The position numbers and the translations under genes are program-made. This document shows positions 32,673-32,779 of a stretch of 32,779 bases of DNA, piece after piece; within the stretch, counting starts at the first letter, position 1; each line of letters begins with the position of its first letter. Under the pieces are notes generated by a model. That model saw nothing but the letters and a program-made list of their open reading frames with translations, was not told where the DNA came from and did not search any database. The DNA lies in NCBI GenBank assembly GCA_903914415.1, contig CAIWOY010000307.1, positions 1 to 32,779 of the forward strand. The letters are read 5' to 3'. Origin of the DNA: an uncultured Phycisphaerales bacterium (lineage in GTDB: Bacteria; Planctomycetota; Phycisphaerae; UBA1845; Fen-1342).

Positions 32673-32779
32673 CGTGAGTTGGTGAGGAGCGAGAGCATGG
32701 AAAAGCGATCCGATCTCAGCCGAGCCGGCAAGCGCGGAGCGTCCGCGCGGACAGGGTAAGTATTCATCACAAACGGGGC

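Larger units (their letters stand above)
32479..32779. other. Repeat-rich end region without a credible gene
   Basis: This 301-bp stretch has three copies of a CTTGGCACACTTG unit, a set of 8-9-bp repeats (32638-32672), and a possible 20-codon frame near 32697. No longer gene is convincing on either strand. Confidence 0.65.

Noticed and set aside
32697-32759. A 20-codon frame (MEKRSDLSRAGKRGASARTG) with GAGGAG upstream
   Set aside because: It is very short, next to repeats, and has no recognisable features. The ribosome binding site alone is not enough.

Overview
The window is about 33 kb of GC-rich bacterial chromosome (core gene smpB, closely packed genes, no phage or plasmid backbone, no tRNA, rRNA or CRISPR seen). 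The gene style points to Planctomycetota, probably a Phycisphaerae-like lineage: ECF sigma/anti-sigma pairs next to exported proteins of unknown function, Ser/Ala/Pro/Thr-rich C-terminal tails, many starts without a good Shine-Dalgarno sequence, and palindromic repeats between genes. The assignment is by style only; no marker gene was compared.

Left third (1-7.9 kb). A HicA-like toxin with the start of its HicB-like partner at the window edge follows smpB, with a promoter/operator built of GTATRGC half-sites. Two ECF sigma modules then face each other: sigma, zinc-finger anti-sigma, large exported protein (+ strand, 1027-4543) and sigma, Cys-poor membrane anti-sigma candidate, small exported protein (- strand, 6346-4521). 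Their last genes overlap tail to tail by 23 bp. Diverging from the second sigma gene are two secreted proteins made of short Ser/Ala/Thr/Gly repeats of about 15 residues, predicted to be beta-solenoids, which share a Val-rich C-terminal signature. They look like a new exported family and possible sigma targets.

Middle (8-18.4 kb). A GT-C type membrane glycosyltransferase, a DUF362 protein, a BatA/VWA membrane protein on the - strand, an ACT-domain protein paired with an alpha/beta hydrolase, and a single-chain type IIL (MmeI-like) restriction-modification enzyme that looks complete.

Right (18.8-30.2 kb). A secreted beta-propeller protein is transcribed away from a one-direction array: OmpR-type regulator, histidine kinase, a periplasmic protein with four PepSY domains plus an unnamed C-terminal domain, a TolC-type outer membrane lipoprotein, a 64-residue lipoprotein, a membrane-fusion protein and an HME-type RND pump. 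This reads as a self-regulated metal (or other cation) efflux system spanning the envelope. Direct 11-bp repeats sit where an OmpR-type activator would bind in front of the regulator. An AGE-family epimerase and a secreted L,D-transpeptidase follow. The last 300 bp hold only repeats.

The most interesting items are the repeat-protein pair beside the sigma module, the four-PepSY protein and tiny lipoprotein inside the efflux locus, the HicA operator, and several short repeats between genes.
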